A stretch of DNA of 64,000 bases from Roseiarcus sp963758335 (GTDB lineage Bacteria; Pseudomonadota; Alphaproteobacteria; Rhizobiales; Beijerinckiaceae). Where the stretch lies: assembly GCA_963758335.1 (NCBI GenBank), contig CAVWVF010000001.1, forward strand, positions 434,001 to 498,000, read 5' to 3'. The notes under the pieces are model-generated. The model was not told the DNA's origin and searched no databases. It saw nothing but the letters and a program-made list of their open reading frames with translations. Below, in pieces: positions 1 to 8,201 of the stretch; the stretch's first letter is position 1, and each line of letters begins with the position of its first letter. The translations under genes and the position numbers were made by a program.

Positions 1-1683
1 AAGGACCTTGGCCAGTTGGTCGCGCGGGAGATCGAAGCGGCGGGCGGCGTCGCCAAGGAGTTCAACACCATCGCAATCGACGACGGCATCGCGATGGGAC
101 ACGACGGCATGCTCTATTCGCTCCCTTCGCGCGAGGTGATCGCCGACAGCGTCGAATACATGGCAAACGCCCACTGCGCCGACGCCCTGGTCTGCATTTC
201 GAATTGCGACAAGATTACGCCCGGCATGCTGATGGCGGCGCTGAGGCTGAACATCCCGGCCGTCTTCGTGTCCGGCGGGCCGATGGAGGCTGGCAAGGTC
301 AAGCTCTCGAGCGGCGCGCGGACGGTCGATCTCATCGACGCGATGGTCGCCGCCGGCGACGACAAGGTTTCCGACGCCGACGTCGCCGTCATCGAGCGCT
401 CCGCCTGCCCGACCTGCGGCTCCTGCTCGGGCATGTTCACCGCAAATTCGATGAACTGCCTCACCGAGGCGCTCGGCCTTTCGCTGCCGGGCAACGGCAC
501 GGCGGTCGCGACCCACGCCGACCGCCGGCGACTCTTCGTCGAGGCGGGCCATCTCATCGTCGATCTCGCCCGCCGCTATTATGAAGAGGACGACGAGGGC
601 GTCCTGCCGCGATCGATCGCCAACTTCAAGGCGTTCGAGAACGCGATGACGCTCGATATTTCAATGGGCGGATCGACCAACACGGTGCTCCACCTTCTCG
701 CCGCCGCGCACGAGGCGGAGGTTCCCTTCACCATGGAAGACATCGACCGGCTGTCGCGCCGGGCGCCGGTGCTGTGCAAAGTCGCCCCGTCCGTGCCGGA
801 CGTTCACATCGAAGACGTGCATCGCGCCGGCGGCATCATGGGCATCCTCGGCGAACTCGACCGCGCCGGGCTCCTGAACCGCGAGGTCCGGATGGTTCAC
901 GCCGAATCGCTCCACCACGTGCTGTCGCGCAACGACATCAAACGCACGTCCAGCAACGCCGTGCGTGAATTTTTCTCCGCCGCCCCCGGCGGCGTGCCGA
1001 CTCAGGTCGCCTTCAGTCAGTCGGCCCGCTACGATTCGCTCGACGAGGATCGGCAGAAGGGGGTCATCCGCGACGTCGAGCACGCCTTCCTGAAGGACGG
1101 CGGCCTCGCCGTGCTCAAGGGCAACATCGCACTCGACGGCTGCATCGTGAAGACGGCCGGCGTCGACGAAAGCAACCTCAGGTTCACCGGCCCGGCACGC
1201 ATCTTCGAGAGCCAGGACGACGCGGTGCGAGGCATTCTCGGCGGCAAGGTCGTCGCCGGTGACGTCGTGGTCATCCGCTACGAGGGCCCTCGCGGTGGCC
1301 CCGGCATGCAGGAGATGCTTTATCCGACGAGCTACCTCAAGTCGCGCGGCCTCGGAAAGGCCTGCGCTCTCGTCACCGACGGCCGCTTTTCCGGCGGCAC
1401 GTCGGGCCTGTCCATCGGCCACGTCTCCCCCGAGGCGGCCGAAGGCGGCGCGATCGGCCTCGTCGAGGAAGGCGACCGGATCGCGATCGACATTCCCGCC
1501 CGCACGATCGACCTCCTTGTCGACGAAGCGACGCTCGACAGACGCCGCGCCGCGATGCAAGCCAAGGGCAAGGGCGCCTGGAAACCCTCCAATCCCCGCG
1601 CGCGCAAAGTCTCTCAAGCGCTTCGCGCCTATGCCGCCTTCGCGACGAGCGCGGCGCGCGGAGCCGTGCGCGAGGTCCCGTAG
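1..1683 (+). CDS. ilvD: Dihydroxy-acid dehydratase, 5' end cut by window
   Basis: Catalyses the dehydration of 2,3-dihydroxy-isovalerate and 2,3-dihydroxy-3-methylvalerate in valine/isoleucine synthesis; a cytosolic Fe-S enzyme of the IlvD/Edd family. The reading frame is open from base 1 (AAG GAC CTT), so about 50 N-terminal residues lie upstream of the window; 560 codons are visible. Family signatures are seen: CISNCDKITPGM, the Cys-rich CPTCGSCSGMFTANSMNC, SMGGSTNTVLHLLA, and the C-terminal GPRGGPGMQEML and TDGRFSGGTSGLSIGHVSPEA. It ends 6 bp before the sensor kinase start, so the two may be cotranscribed although they are functionally unrelated. No frame damage is seen. Confidence 0.97.
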   Translation, partial: KDLGQLVAREIEAAGGVAKEFNTIAIDDGIAMGHDGMLYSLPSREVIADSVEYMANAHCADALVCISNCDKITPGMLMAALRLNIPAVFVSGGPMEAGKVKLSSGARTVDLIDAMVAAGDDKVSDADVAVIERSACPTCGSCSGMFTANSMNCLTEALGLSLPGNGTAVATHADRRRLFVEAGHLIVDLARRYYEEDDEGVLPRSIANFKAFENAMTLDISMGGSTNTVLHLLAAAHEAEVPFTMEDIDRLSRRAPVLCKVAPSVPDVHIEDVHRAGGIMGILGELDRAGLLNREVRMVHAESLHHVLSRNDIKRTSSNAVREFFSAAPGGVPTQVAFSQSARYDSLDEDRQKGVIRDVEHAFLKDGGLAVLKGNIALDGCIVKTAGVDESNLRFTGPARIFESQDDAVRGILGGKVVAGDVVVIRYEGPRGGPGMQEMLYPTSYLKSRGLGKACALVTDGRFSGGTSGLSIGHVSPEAAEGGAIGLVEEGDRIAIDIPARTIDLLVDEATLDRRRAAMQAKGKGAWKPSNPRARKVSQALRAYAAFATSAARGAVREVP

Positions 1684-1689
1684 CCGTCA

Positions 1690-3066
1690 ATGCCCAACGC
1701 GCTCGGCGCACGCTCGATCGCCTCGCGGCTTTTTCTGTCGGCGGCTTTCTGGAGCACGCTCATACTCGCCCTGGCGGGCTTAGGCCTCAGCGCGCTCAAC
1801 GCGCGTTGGACGGAGGCGAATTTCGATGACCAACTCGGCGTCTACCTGAAGGCGCTGATTGCCAACGCGCTTCCCAACGAAGAAGGAAGAGGCGCGGCGC
1901 CCGCCGAGGTCGCGCCGCAGTTCGAACTCGCGTTCTCCGGCTGGTACTGGCAGATCACCCGGCTCGACGCGAATCCGCCGGATATCCGGGCGTCAAAGTC
2001 GCTATTCGCCACTCAGCTACCCCACCTCGTCGCGGTCGATCAGGATCACGGCGAGATTCTGAGCGGCTATGTCATCGGGCCCGGAGGGCACGAGCTCCGG
2101 ACGGTCGAACGCGAGATCGACGCCGGCGAAGAGGGCCGCTATCTCGTGCAGGTCGCGGCCAACGCCGACGTGATCCATGCGCAGGAGCGCAGCTTCGAGT
2201 GGGCTCTGGCGGCGACCTTTCTGACGTTGGCGCTGGCGCTTATCGGCTCGACCGCGCTCGCCGTCCGCTACGGTCTGCGCCCCCTTCGGGCGCTTCGCGA
2301 GGGAGTCGCGGCCATCCGCCGGGGCGAGGCCGAGCGCATCGCCGGCGAGTTCCCACAGGATGTGGCGCCGCTGGCGGCGGAGGTGAACCAGCTGATCGAC
2401 GCCAACCGGCAGATTGTCGAGCGCGCGCGCACCCAGGTCGGCAATCTCGCCCACGCGCTGAAGACTCCGCTCAGTGTACTCATCAACGAGGCGGACTCCG
2501 GCAGCCCGAACCTGCCGGGCAAGGTGCGCGAGCAGGCGGAGATCATGCGCCAGCAGGTCGGCTTTTATCTCGACCGGGCGCGCGCTGCCGCCCGGGCGCG
2601 CGCGGTCGGCGTCGTCACCGATGTCAAGCCGGTCGTGGAGAGCCTCGTACGCACCTTCGAGAAGCTGCACGCCGAACAGAGTTTGAACTTTACCGTCGAG
2701 TTGCAGGACGGCTTGCGATTCCGGGGCGAGTTGCAGGACCTGACCGATCTCATCGGCAACCTGCTCGACAACGCCGGCAAATGGGCGCGCGAAACCGTAT
2801 TCATCCACGCCTCGCGCGTCCCGGCCGCAGCGAAGAACTCGGCTGCCTTCCTCGTCGCCGAGATCGACGACGATGGTCCGGGCCTCGAGCCCGGGGCGCG
2901 AGCCGAAGCAATCGAACGCGGGAAACGGCTTGACGAATCTCGGCCGGGCTCCGGCCTCGGCCTTTCGATCGTCGTCGATCTCGCAGCGACCTACGGTGGG
3001 TCTCTTCAGCTCGAAGAGAGCCCGTTCGGGGGCCTTCGCGCGGTTCTGCGTCTGCCTTGCGTTTGA
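1690..3066 (+). CDS. Two-component sensor histidine kinase
   Basis: A 458-residue inner-membrane sensor kinase. Membrane segments lie at about residues 11-35 and 171-192, enclosing a periplasmic sensor of about 135 residues. A HAMP-like linker follows, then the phospho-acceptor motif NLAHALKTPLSV (His about 255), the N box NLLDNAGKW (about 357), the G1 box DDGPG (about 394) and the G2 box GSGLGLSI (about 419). The layout resembles PhoQ/FeuQ kinases found next to cytochrome c maturation genes in rhizobia. No response regulator is in the window; ilvD occupies the upstream position where one might be expected. The ATG at 1690 is 6 bp after the ilvD stop. The signal sensed is unknown. Confidence 0.9.
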   Translation: MPNALGARSIASRLFLSAAFWSTLILALAGLGLSALNARWTEANFDDQLGVYLKALIANALPNEEGRGAAPAEVAPQFELAFSGWYWQITRLDANPPDIRASKSLFATQLPHLVAVDQDHGEILSGYVIGPGGHELRTVEREIDAGEEGRYLVQVAANADVIHAQERSFEWALAATFLTLALALIGSTALAVRYGLRPLRALREGVAAIRRGEAERIAGEFPQDVAPLAAEVNQLIDANRQIVERARTQVGNLAHALKTPLSVLINEADSGSPNLPGKVREQAEIMRQQVGFYLDRARAAARARAVGVVTDVKPVVESLVRTFEKLHAEQSLNFTVELQDGLRFRGELQDLTDLIGNLLDNAGKWARETVFIHASRVPAAAKNSAAFLVAEIDDDGPGLEPGARAEAIERGKRLDESRPGSGLGLSIVVDLAATYGGSLQLEESPFGGLRAVLRLPCV

Positions 3067-3221
3067 GCTTTGCGGCGTGTCGGAGTTCGTGCGCGCGAGC
3101 TTGAGCAATGCGGGTGGGAATCCCAGGCGCGGCGGGCCAATGGTCGGAAATTGGATTAAACCGACGCGGCGCGGATCCGACGCAGAACGAGGTCGAAAGC
3201 GATTTGGCGGGGGTTGTCGAC

Positions 3222-3824
3222 ATGAAGCCGAGCGTTGTCGCGATTTTGGCGCTGGCCGCGCCGACTTTGGCGGGCTGCGCCGACTTCGGCTTCGGTGGCG
3301 AGTTTGCGCCTCCCAGACCGGCCATGGCGCCCGCCACGGGCGCTTCAACTCTGGCGGCGCAACCGATGGCTCCGGTCGGTTCGGTCCAGGCGCAGCCGTT
3401 GGCGCCTCCCGCCCCCTCCTCCGCGACTTCGACGCAACCGACGCCCCCGAAATCTTCGGTCGCGACGGCCGCGGGGCAACAGTCGCCGCCGACCGCTCCC
3501 ATCGCCGCGGCGTCGACGCAGTCGCCCGCTCAGGCCATTCCCTCGGGCGCAGCGCTCGGGGGCGTCCTGGGGGGGCCGGTCGGCGCGTCGCTGACGGAGG
3601 CCGATCGGCAGGCCGCCTGGAACGCGCAGATAGCGGCGCTCGACTCCGGACAAAGCCGCTCATGGCGGGGCGTACACGGCGTCTTCGGATTTATCGCACC
3701 CGGAGCCGAAACCGGCGGCGGCTGCCGCGCTTATTCGCAGACGATCTACGTCGCCGGACGGCCCAATCGCAGCCAGGGCGTCGCCTGCAAACAGGCGGAC
3801 GGGACGTGGAAGATAACGAGCTAG
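3222..3824 (+). CDS. Putative outer-membrane lipoprotein, Pro/Ala-rich
   Basis: A 200-residue protein starting MKPSVVAILALAAPTLAGC, a lipoprotein signal with lipobox LAGC (lipidated Cys 19). A long low-complexity Pro/Ala/Ser region (about 25-135) follows. The compact C-terminal domain (about 145-200, SWRGVHGVFGFIAPG to GVACKQADGTWKI) resembles the C-terminal domain of 17-kDa surface-antigen (RT0821/Lpp0805-like) lipoproteins. The ATG at 3222 was preferred to an in-frame ATG at 3108 because only it gives a signal peptide at the N-terminus. Role unknown; a structural or envelope function is inferred. Confidence 0.75.
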   Translation: MKPSVVAILALAAPTLAGCADFGFGGEFAPPRPAMAPATGASTLAAQPMAPVGSVQAQPLAPPAPSSATSTQPTPPKSSVATAAGQQSPPTAPIAAASTQSPAQAIPSGAALGGVLGGPVGASLTEADRQAAWNAQIAALDSGQSRSWRGVHGVFGFIAPGAETGGGCRAYSQTIYVAGRPNRSQGVACKQADGTWKITS

Positions 3825-3912
3825 AGTTTTGGCGAGACCTTGGCCGCGTTTTGCGGTAACGGAGCGCGAACATTGCCGCGGCCGCGTCTGAGAGCCGCTC
3901 CCGAGGTTGTTA

Positions 3913-5019
3913 ATGCTGTGGTTCATCTTGGCGGGAATGGCCGCGTTCGCGGCCCTCGCCGCGATCTGGCCTGTTCTGCGCTCCTCCTCCCCGTCAGCCG
4001 ACGACGCCGACGCGGCGTCGAGCGAAGCGGCCTTCTACAAGGCGCAACTCGACGAGATTCAGCGCGACGTCGAACGCGGCCAATTGCCGCAGAGCGAAGC
4101 AGCGAGCGCCCGCGCCGAGGCGGCTCGCCGGCTGATCGCCGTTCGTTCCGAAACGCCGAAAGCCGCTGCTCCGCGCGTTCGAAATCGTCTGGCGGCGGCT
4201 GTTCTGATCGCGGTGGGCGTGCCGGCGATCGCCTTTCCTCTCTATGCCCTGCTCGGCCAGCCGCAAATGCCCGACCAGCCGTTGGCGAGTTGGGAGCCCG
4301 CGTCCCAAGCGGCCGGCGACATCGAGGCCGCCGTCGCCGGAGTCGAGGCGCATTTGATCGCTAAGCCGGATGACGGCAAGGGATGGGCGGTCATCGCGCC
4401 GGTCTATATGCGGCTCGAGCGCTACGAGGACGCCGCGCACGCCTACTCCGAAGCGCTACGCCTGCTTGGCGAAGACCCCTCGCGCCGCGCCGCCTATGGC
4501 GAAGCATTGGTCGCCGCAGCCGGCGGCGTCGTCACCGACAAGGCGCGCGAGGCTTTCGCCAAGGCGCTGGCCGAGCAGCCCAGCCAGCCGCAGGCGCGCT
4601 TCTATCTCGCGCTCGCCGCCGAGCAGGACGGCAAGAAAGCCGAGGCCATAAAGGCCTACGAGTCACTGGCCGCAGACGCCCCGCCCGACGCTCCATGGGT
4701 CGGCGCGGTCAAAGCGCGCCTCGCCTCGCTGAAGGGCGAGCCGCCGCCGCAATCGACGGCGGACGCAGCGGCGCTCGGATCGGAAGATCAGAAAGCGATG
4801 ATCGAGGGCATGGTCAGCCGATTGGCGAACCGCCTTGCCAGCAACGGCGGCAACGTCGACGAATGGTCTCGCCTTATTCGCGCCTACACGGTCCTGCATG
4901 AGGCCGACAAGGCCAAGGCCGCGCTCGCGGACGCGCGCAGGGCGCTCGCGCCCGACCCCAACGCAGTCGCCAGTCTGGATGCGCTCGCGCGCGATCTCGG
5001 CCTCGGAGACGCCAATTGA
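3913..5019 (+). CDS. ccmI: Cytochrome c maturation protein CcmI (CycH)
   Basis: Apocytochrome c chaperone that holds the apoprotein for heme ligation by CcmF/H. It has 368 residues. The N-terminal membrane segment (1-20, WFILAGMAAFAALAAIWPVL) is followed by the family region FYKAQLDEIQRDVERGQL. A second membrane helix lies at about 93-115, and a periplasmic TPR domain follows (about 150-340, with repeats such as YEDAAHAYSEALRLLGEDP). ATG 3913 was chosen over TTG 3907. The stop overlaps the ccmE start, so translation is probably coupled. It is the first gene of an intact ccmI-E-F-H operon. Confidence 0.95.
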   Translation: MLWFILAGMAAFAALAAIWPVLRSSSPSADDADAASSEAAFYKAQLDEIQRDVERGQLPQSEAASARAEAARRLIAVRSETPKAAAPRVRNRLAAAVLIAVGVPAIAFPLYALLGQPQMPDQPLASWEPASQAAGDIEAAVAGVEAHLIAKPDDGKGWAVIAPVYMRLERYEDAAHAYSEALRLLGEDPSRRAAYGEALVAAAGGVVTDKAREAFAKALAEQPSQPQARFYLALAAEQDGKKAEAIKAYESLAADAPPDAPWVGAVKARLASLKGEPPPQSTADAAALGSEDQKAMIEGMVSRLANRLASNGGNVDEWSRLIRAYTVLHEADKAKAALADARRALAPDPNAVASLDALARDLGLGDAN

Positions 5020-5471
5020 CCCGCCGCAGTCGCCGCCTCGCTCTCATCGCCGCCTCGCTTGCCGTAATCGGCTGCGCCGTCGGGCTCGGGCTCTACGCCA
5101 TGAAAGACAGCCTTTCGCTGTTCCTCACGCCGACCGAAATCGCTGAAAAGAACGTCCAGCCGGGAACAAGGTTGCGGATCGGCGGACTCGTCGAAGCGGG
5201 CTCCGTCGTGCGAGCCGATGACCGGTTGAGGTTCAATGTGACGGACGGAACGAGGAGCGTCGGCGTCGATTGCCTCAGCAACTGCTTCGCCAACGTGCCC
5301 GACCTCTTTCGCGAAGGCCAGGGGGTCGTCGTCGAGGGCGTTTTCGGCCGGCAAGGCCGGTTGAGCGGGGATCAGATTCTCGCCAAGCACGACGAGCGCT
5401 ATATGCCCCGCGAAGTCGTCGAGGCGCTGAAGAAGCAGGGCCGCTGGCAGGAAGGGGAGGCGGCGAAGTGA
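5016..5471 (+). CDS. ccmE: Heme chaperone CcmE (CycJ)
   Basis: Periplasmic heme chaperone that binds heme covalently and passes it to apocytochrome c. It has 151 residues: a membrane anchor at about 7-29, an OB-fold, and the heme-binding motif LAKHDERYMP (His about 125, Tyr about 129). It begins at TTG 5016, overlapping the ccmI stop (TTGA), and ends overlapping the ccmF GTG. Odd point: the stretch before PDLFREGQG reads VGVDCLSNCFANV, whereas relatives as I recall them have a shorter VxYxGIL-type sequence. There are therefore a few extra residues and two extra cysteines. Confidence 0.94.
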   Translation: MTRRSRRLALIAASLAVIGCAVGLGLYAMKDSLSLFLTPTEIAEKNVQPGTRLRIGGLVEAGSVVRADDRLRFNVTDGTRSVGVDCLSNCFANVPDLFREGQGVVVEGVFGRQGRLSGDQILAKHDERYMPREVVEALKKQGRWQEGEAAK

Positions 5472-7447
5472 TCGTCGAACTCGGCCATTTCGCTCTCGTT
5501 CTGGCGCTCTGCGCCGCCCTCGCGCAAACGATCGTCCCGTCGTGGGGCGCGCGCTTCGGCGATCCGGATCTGATGGCGGTTGGGCGCAGCGCCGCGCTGA
5601 CCCAGTTCGCGCTCGTTTCGATCGCGTTCGCAGCGCTCGTCAACGCGCATCTGACGTCGGACTTCTCGGTCCTCAGCGTGGCGGAGAACTCGCACAGCGC
5701 CGTGCCGACGATCTATAAGATATCCGGCGTCTGGGGGAACCACGAAGGCTCGATGCTGCTGTGGGTCTTGATCCTGGCGATCTTCGGAGCGCTCGTCGCC
5801 CTGTTCGGCCGCTCGTTGCCGCGCACGCTGCGCGCCAACGGGCTCGCCGTGCAGGGGCTCGTCAGCGTCGCCTTCCTCACGTTCATCCTCTTGACCTCGA
5901 ACCCGTTCGAGCGCCTGTCGCCCGCGCCGTTCGAGGGGCGCGACCTCAATCCGATCCTGCAGGATCCCGGCCTCGCGATTCACCCGCCGCTGCTTTATCT
6001 CGGCTACGTCGGCTTCTCGATCGTCTACTCGTTCGCGGCCGCCGCTCTCATCGAGGGGCGCATCGACGCGGCCTGGGCGCGCTTCGTGCGGCCCTTCGCG
6101 CTGATCGCCTGGAGCCTGCTCACGCTCGGGATCGCGGCCGGCTCCTTCTGGGCGTATTATACGCTGGGCTGGGGCGGATTCTGGTTCTGGGACCCGGTCG
6201 AGAACGCCTCCCTCATGCCGTGGCTCGCCGGAACCGCCTTCGTCCATTCGGTCGCGGTGATGGAGAAACGCGACGCGCTGAAGGTCTGGACGATTTTTCT
6301 CGCCATCGTGGTCTTCTCGTTTTCGCTGCTCGGCACGTTCCTCGTGCGGTCGGGCGTGCTGACTTCGGTGCACGCCTTCGCAAGCGATCCCCGCCGCGGC
6401 GTGTTCATCCTCGCCATCCTCGCCCTCTTCATCTTCGGCTCGTTCGCCCTTTTCGCCTGGCGCGCGCCGATGCTGAGACAAGGCGGCCTTTTCGCGCCGG
6501 TCTCGCGCGAGGGGGCGCTGGTGCTCAACAACCTGTTGCTGACGACGTCCTGCGCGACCGTGTTCTTCGGCACGGTCTATCCGCTCGCGCTCGAGCAGGT
6601 GACCGGCGAGAGGATCACCGTCGGCGCGCCCTTCTTCAACATGACCTGCGGCGTGCTCCTGCTGACCGCCTGTTTCGTGACCCCGTTCGGCTTCTCGCTC
6701 GCTTGGAAGCGAGGCGACCTGCTCGGCGTCGCACAGCGCCTGACCGTGGCCCTCGCCGCCGGCGCGGTCGTCGCGATCGCGGGCGCGGCCTGGCTGCACG
6801 GACAATCGATCCTCGCCGCGAGCGCCGCGGGCATCGCGATCTTCGCCATTGTCGGAACGCTGACCGAGGTTCTCATGCGCGCATGGCGGCCGGGTCTGGC
6901 GCTCAATGTGGCGCTGAAGCGGGCGGTCGGGCTGCCGCTGTCGTTCTGGGGCGCGGCGCTGGCGCATATCGGCGTCGGGGTCACCCTGTTGGGCCTCGCG
7001 GGCGTCGGCTTCAGCGCCGAGGCGATCGCGACCCTGCACAAGGGTGTTCCCCAGGCGGTCGGACCTTACGAGATCACGCTCGATTCGATCGCCGAGCGCG
7101 TCGGCCCCAATTACAAGGAGACCGTCGCCCCGATGACGGTCCGCTCGGGCGGAACGATCGTCGCGACCATCGAGCCCGCCCGCCGGCAGTTCGCCGCCCG
7201 CCAGATGACGACGACGGAAGCGGGCATGACGACGCTGCATTTCGGCCAGATCTATGTGTCGATCGCCGACCCGACGCCCGACGGCGCGCTGCCGGCGAGG
7301 CTCTACTGGAAGCCGCTGGTGACGCTGATCTGGCTCGGCGGCGCGGCCATGGCGCTCGGCGGCGCGCTGTCGCTCGCAGACCGCCGCTTGCGCTTCGGCG
7401 TCGCCGTCCGCTCACGGGCGGCCGCCGTTCCGGCCGCGGCGGAGTGA
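5468..7447 (+). CDS. ccmF: Cytochrome c heme lyase subunit CcmF (CycK)
   Basis: Large integral membrane subunit of the heme ligation complex, 659 residues with many membrane helices. The heme-handling WWD-type motif is seen at WGGFWFWDPVENASLMPWL, along with the family segments GVWGNHEGSMLLWVL and NPILQDPGLAIHPPLLYLGY. The start is GTG 5468, overlapping the ccmE TGA (GTGA). This is preferred to a longer in-frame extension inside ccmE, because this start matches the CcmF N-terminus IVELGHFALVLALC. It ends 4 bp before ccmH. Intact and of normal length. Confidence 0.96.
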   Translation: MIVELGHFALVLALCAALAQTIVPSWGARFGDPDLMAVGRSAALTQFALVSIAFAALVNAHLTSDFSVLSVAENSHSAVPTIYKISGVWGNHEGSMLLWVLILAIFGALVALFGRSLPRTLRANGLAVQGLVSVAFLTFILLTSNPFERLSPAPFEGRDLNPILQDPGLAIHPPLLYLGYVGFSIVYSFAAAALIEGRIDAAWARFVRPFALIAWSLLTLGIAAGSFWAYYTLGWGGFWFWDPVENASLMPWLAGTAFVHSVAVMEKRDALKVWTIFLAIVVFSFSLLGTFLVRSGVLTSVHAFASDPRRGVFILAILALFIFGSFALFAWRAPMLRQGGLFAPVSREGALVLNNLLLTTSCATVFFGTVYPLALEQVTGERITVGAPFFNMTCGVLLLTACFVTPFGFSLAWKRGDLLGVAQRLTVALAAGAVVAIAGAAWLHGQSILAASAAGIAIFAIVGTLTEVLMRAWRPGLALNVALKRAVGLPLSFWGAALAHIGVGVTLLGLAGVGFSAEAIATLHKGVPQAVGPYEITLDSIAERVGPNYKETVAPMTVRSGGTIVATIEPARRQFAARQMTTTEAGMTTLHFGQIYVSIADPTPDGALPARLYWKPLVTLIWLGGAAMALGGALSLADRRLRFGVAVRSRAAAVPAAAE

Positions 7448-7451
7448 CCCG

Positions 7452-7913
7452 ATGCGCCGGCTTCGCCTCGCGCTCCCCTTTCTCTTCGCGCTTCTCGCGG
7501 CGCCGTCTCTCGCCGTCCAGCCGGACGAGGTGATGAAGGACCCGGCGCTGGAAGCGCGCGCCCGCGCGCTGTCGACGGGCCTGCGCTGCATGGTCTGCCA
7601 GAACCAGTCGATCGACGATTCCGACGCGCCGCTCGCCCACGACATCCGGATCCTGATCCGCCAGCGCATCGCTCAGGGCGAGAGCAACGAGGCGGTCCGC
7701 GCCTATCTCGTCTCGCGCTACGGCGATTTCATCCTCCTAAAACCGCCGTTCAAGCCGGAGACGTGGCTCCTGTGGCTCAGCGCCCCGCTGACGCTCTCAG
7801 CCGGCCTCGCCGCCGTCCTCATCGCCCGCCGCCGGGCGCCTCTGGCAACCCCGGCTTTGAGCGCGCAGGAAGAAGCGCAACTGGCGGCACTGACGAGGAA
7901 GGAAGGCGGCTAA
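7452..7913 (+). CDS. ccmH: Cytochrome c maturation thiol protein CcmH (CycL)
   Basis: Thioredoxin-like membrane protein that reduces apocytochrome c CXXCH thiols before heme attachment. It has 153 residues: a signal peptide (1-21, cleaved near SLA-VQ), the CcmH motif LRCMVCQNQSIDDSDA with redox Cys 46 and Cys 49, and one C-terminal membrane helix at about 104-126. It is the last gene of the ccm operon. The IS66 element begins 288 bp downstream, where other maturation or protease genes are often found in rhizobia. Confidence 0.96.
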   Translation: MRRLRLALPFLFALLAAPSLAVQPDEVMKDPALEARARALSTGLRCMVCQNQSIDDSDAPLAHDIRILIRQRIAQGESNEAVRAYLVSRYGDFILLKPPFKPETWLLWLSAPLTLSAGLAAVLIARRRAPLATPALSAQEEAQLAALTRKEGG

Positions 7914-7938
7914 AGGCGAAACGGTCTTTAGGCCGCGC

Positions 7939-7964
7939 CGCCGCCCGCGCGGGGCGGCGTCTTA
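7939..7964 (+). terminator. Terminator-like hairpin after ccmH
   Basis: An 8-bp GC stem CGCCGCCC / GGGCGGCG with a short loop lies 26 bp after the ccmH stop, followed by TCTTAT. The T run is weak, so this is a plausible rather than certain factor-independent terminator for the ccm operon. Confidence 0.4.
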
Positions 7965-8201
7965 TGGGGGCCGGCGCGGGCGGCGCCGTTTCCGGGCACG
8001 TTTTTAGCAATTTCAAAGGCTTGCGGCAGCATTTCCAGCCGGCTCGTCGGGGCGTCGCGCTCCATGAGAAGCCGCCTTCGTCGGCTTGACCGGGAATCTG
8101 GCGGCGCGCCGGACCTGGGGCGCAGCGATGAGGCCCCCCGGCCGCTGCTCGCGCAAATTGGGCCGTGCGCGGGGCATTTCAAAGGCTTAGGCGTCAAAAG
8201 C

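Noticed and set aside
661..1617. Long open frame antisense to ilvD
   Set aside because: It mirrors the codon pattern of a GC-rich gene, encodes a compositionally biased Arg/Ala/Gly peptide, and the plus-strand IlvD motifs are unambiguous. Similar antisense frames over ccmF, zwf, pgi, glucoamylase and hynL were dismissed for the same reason.
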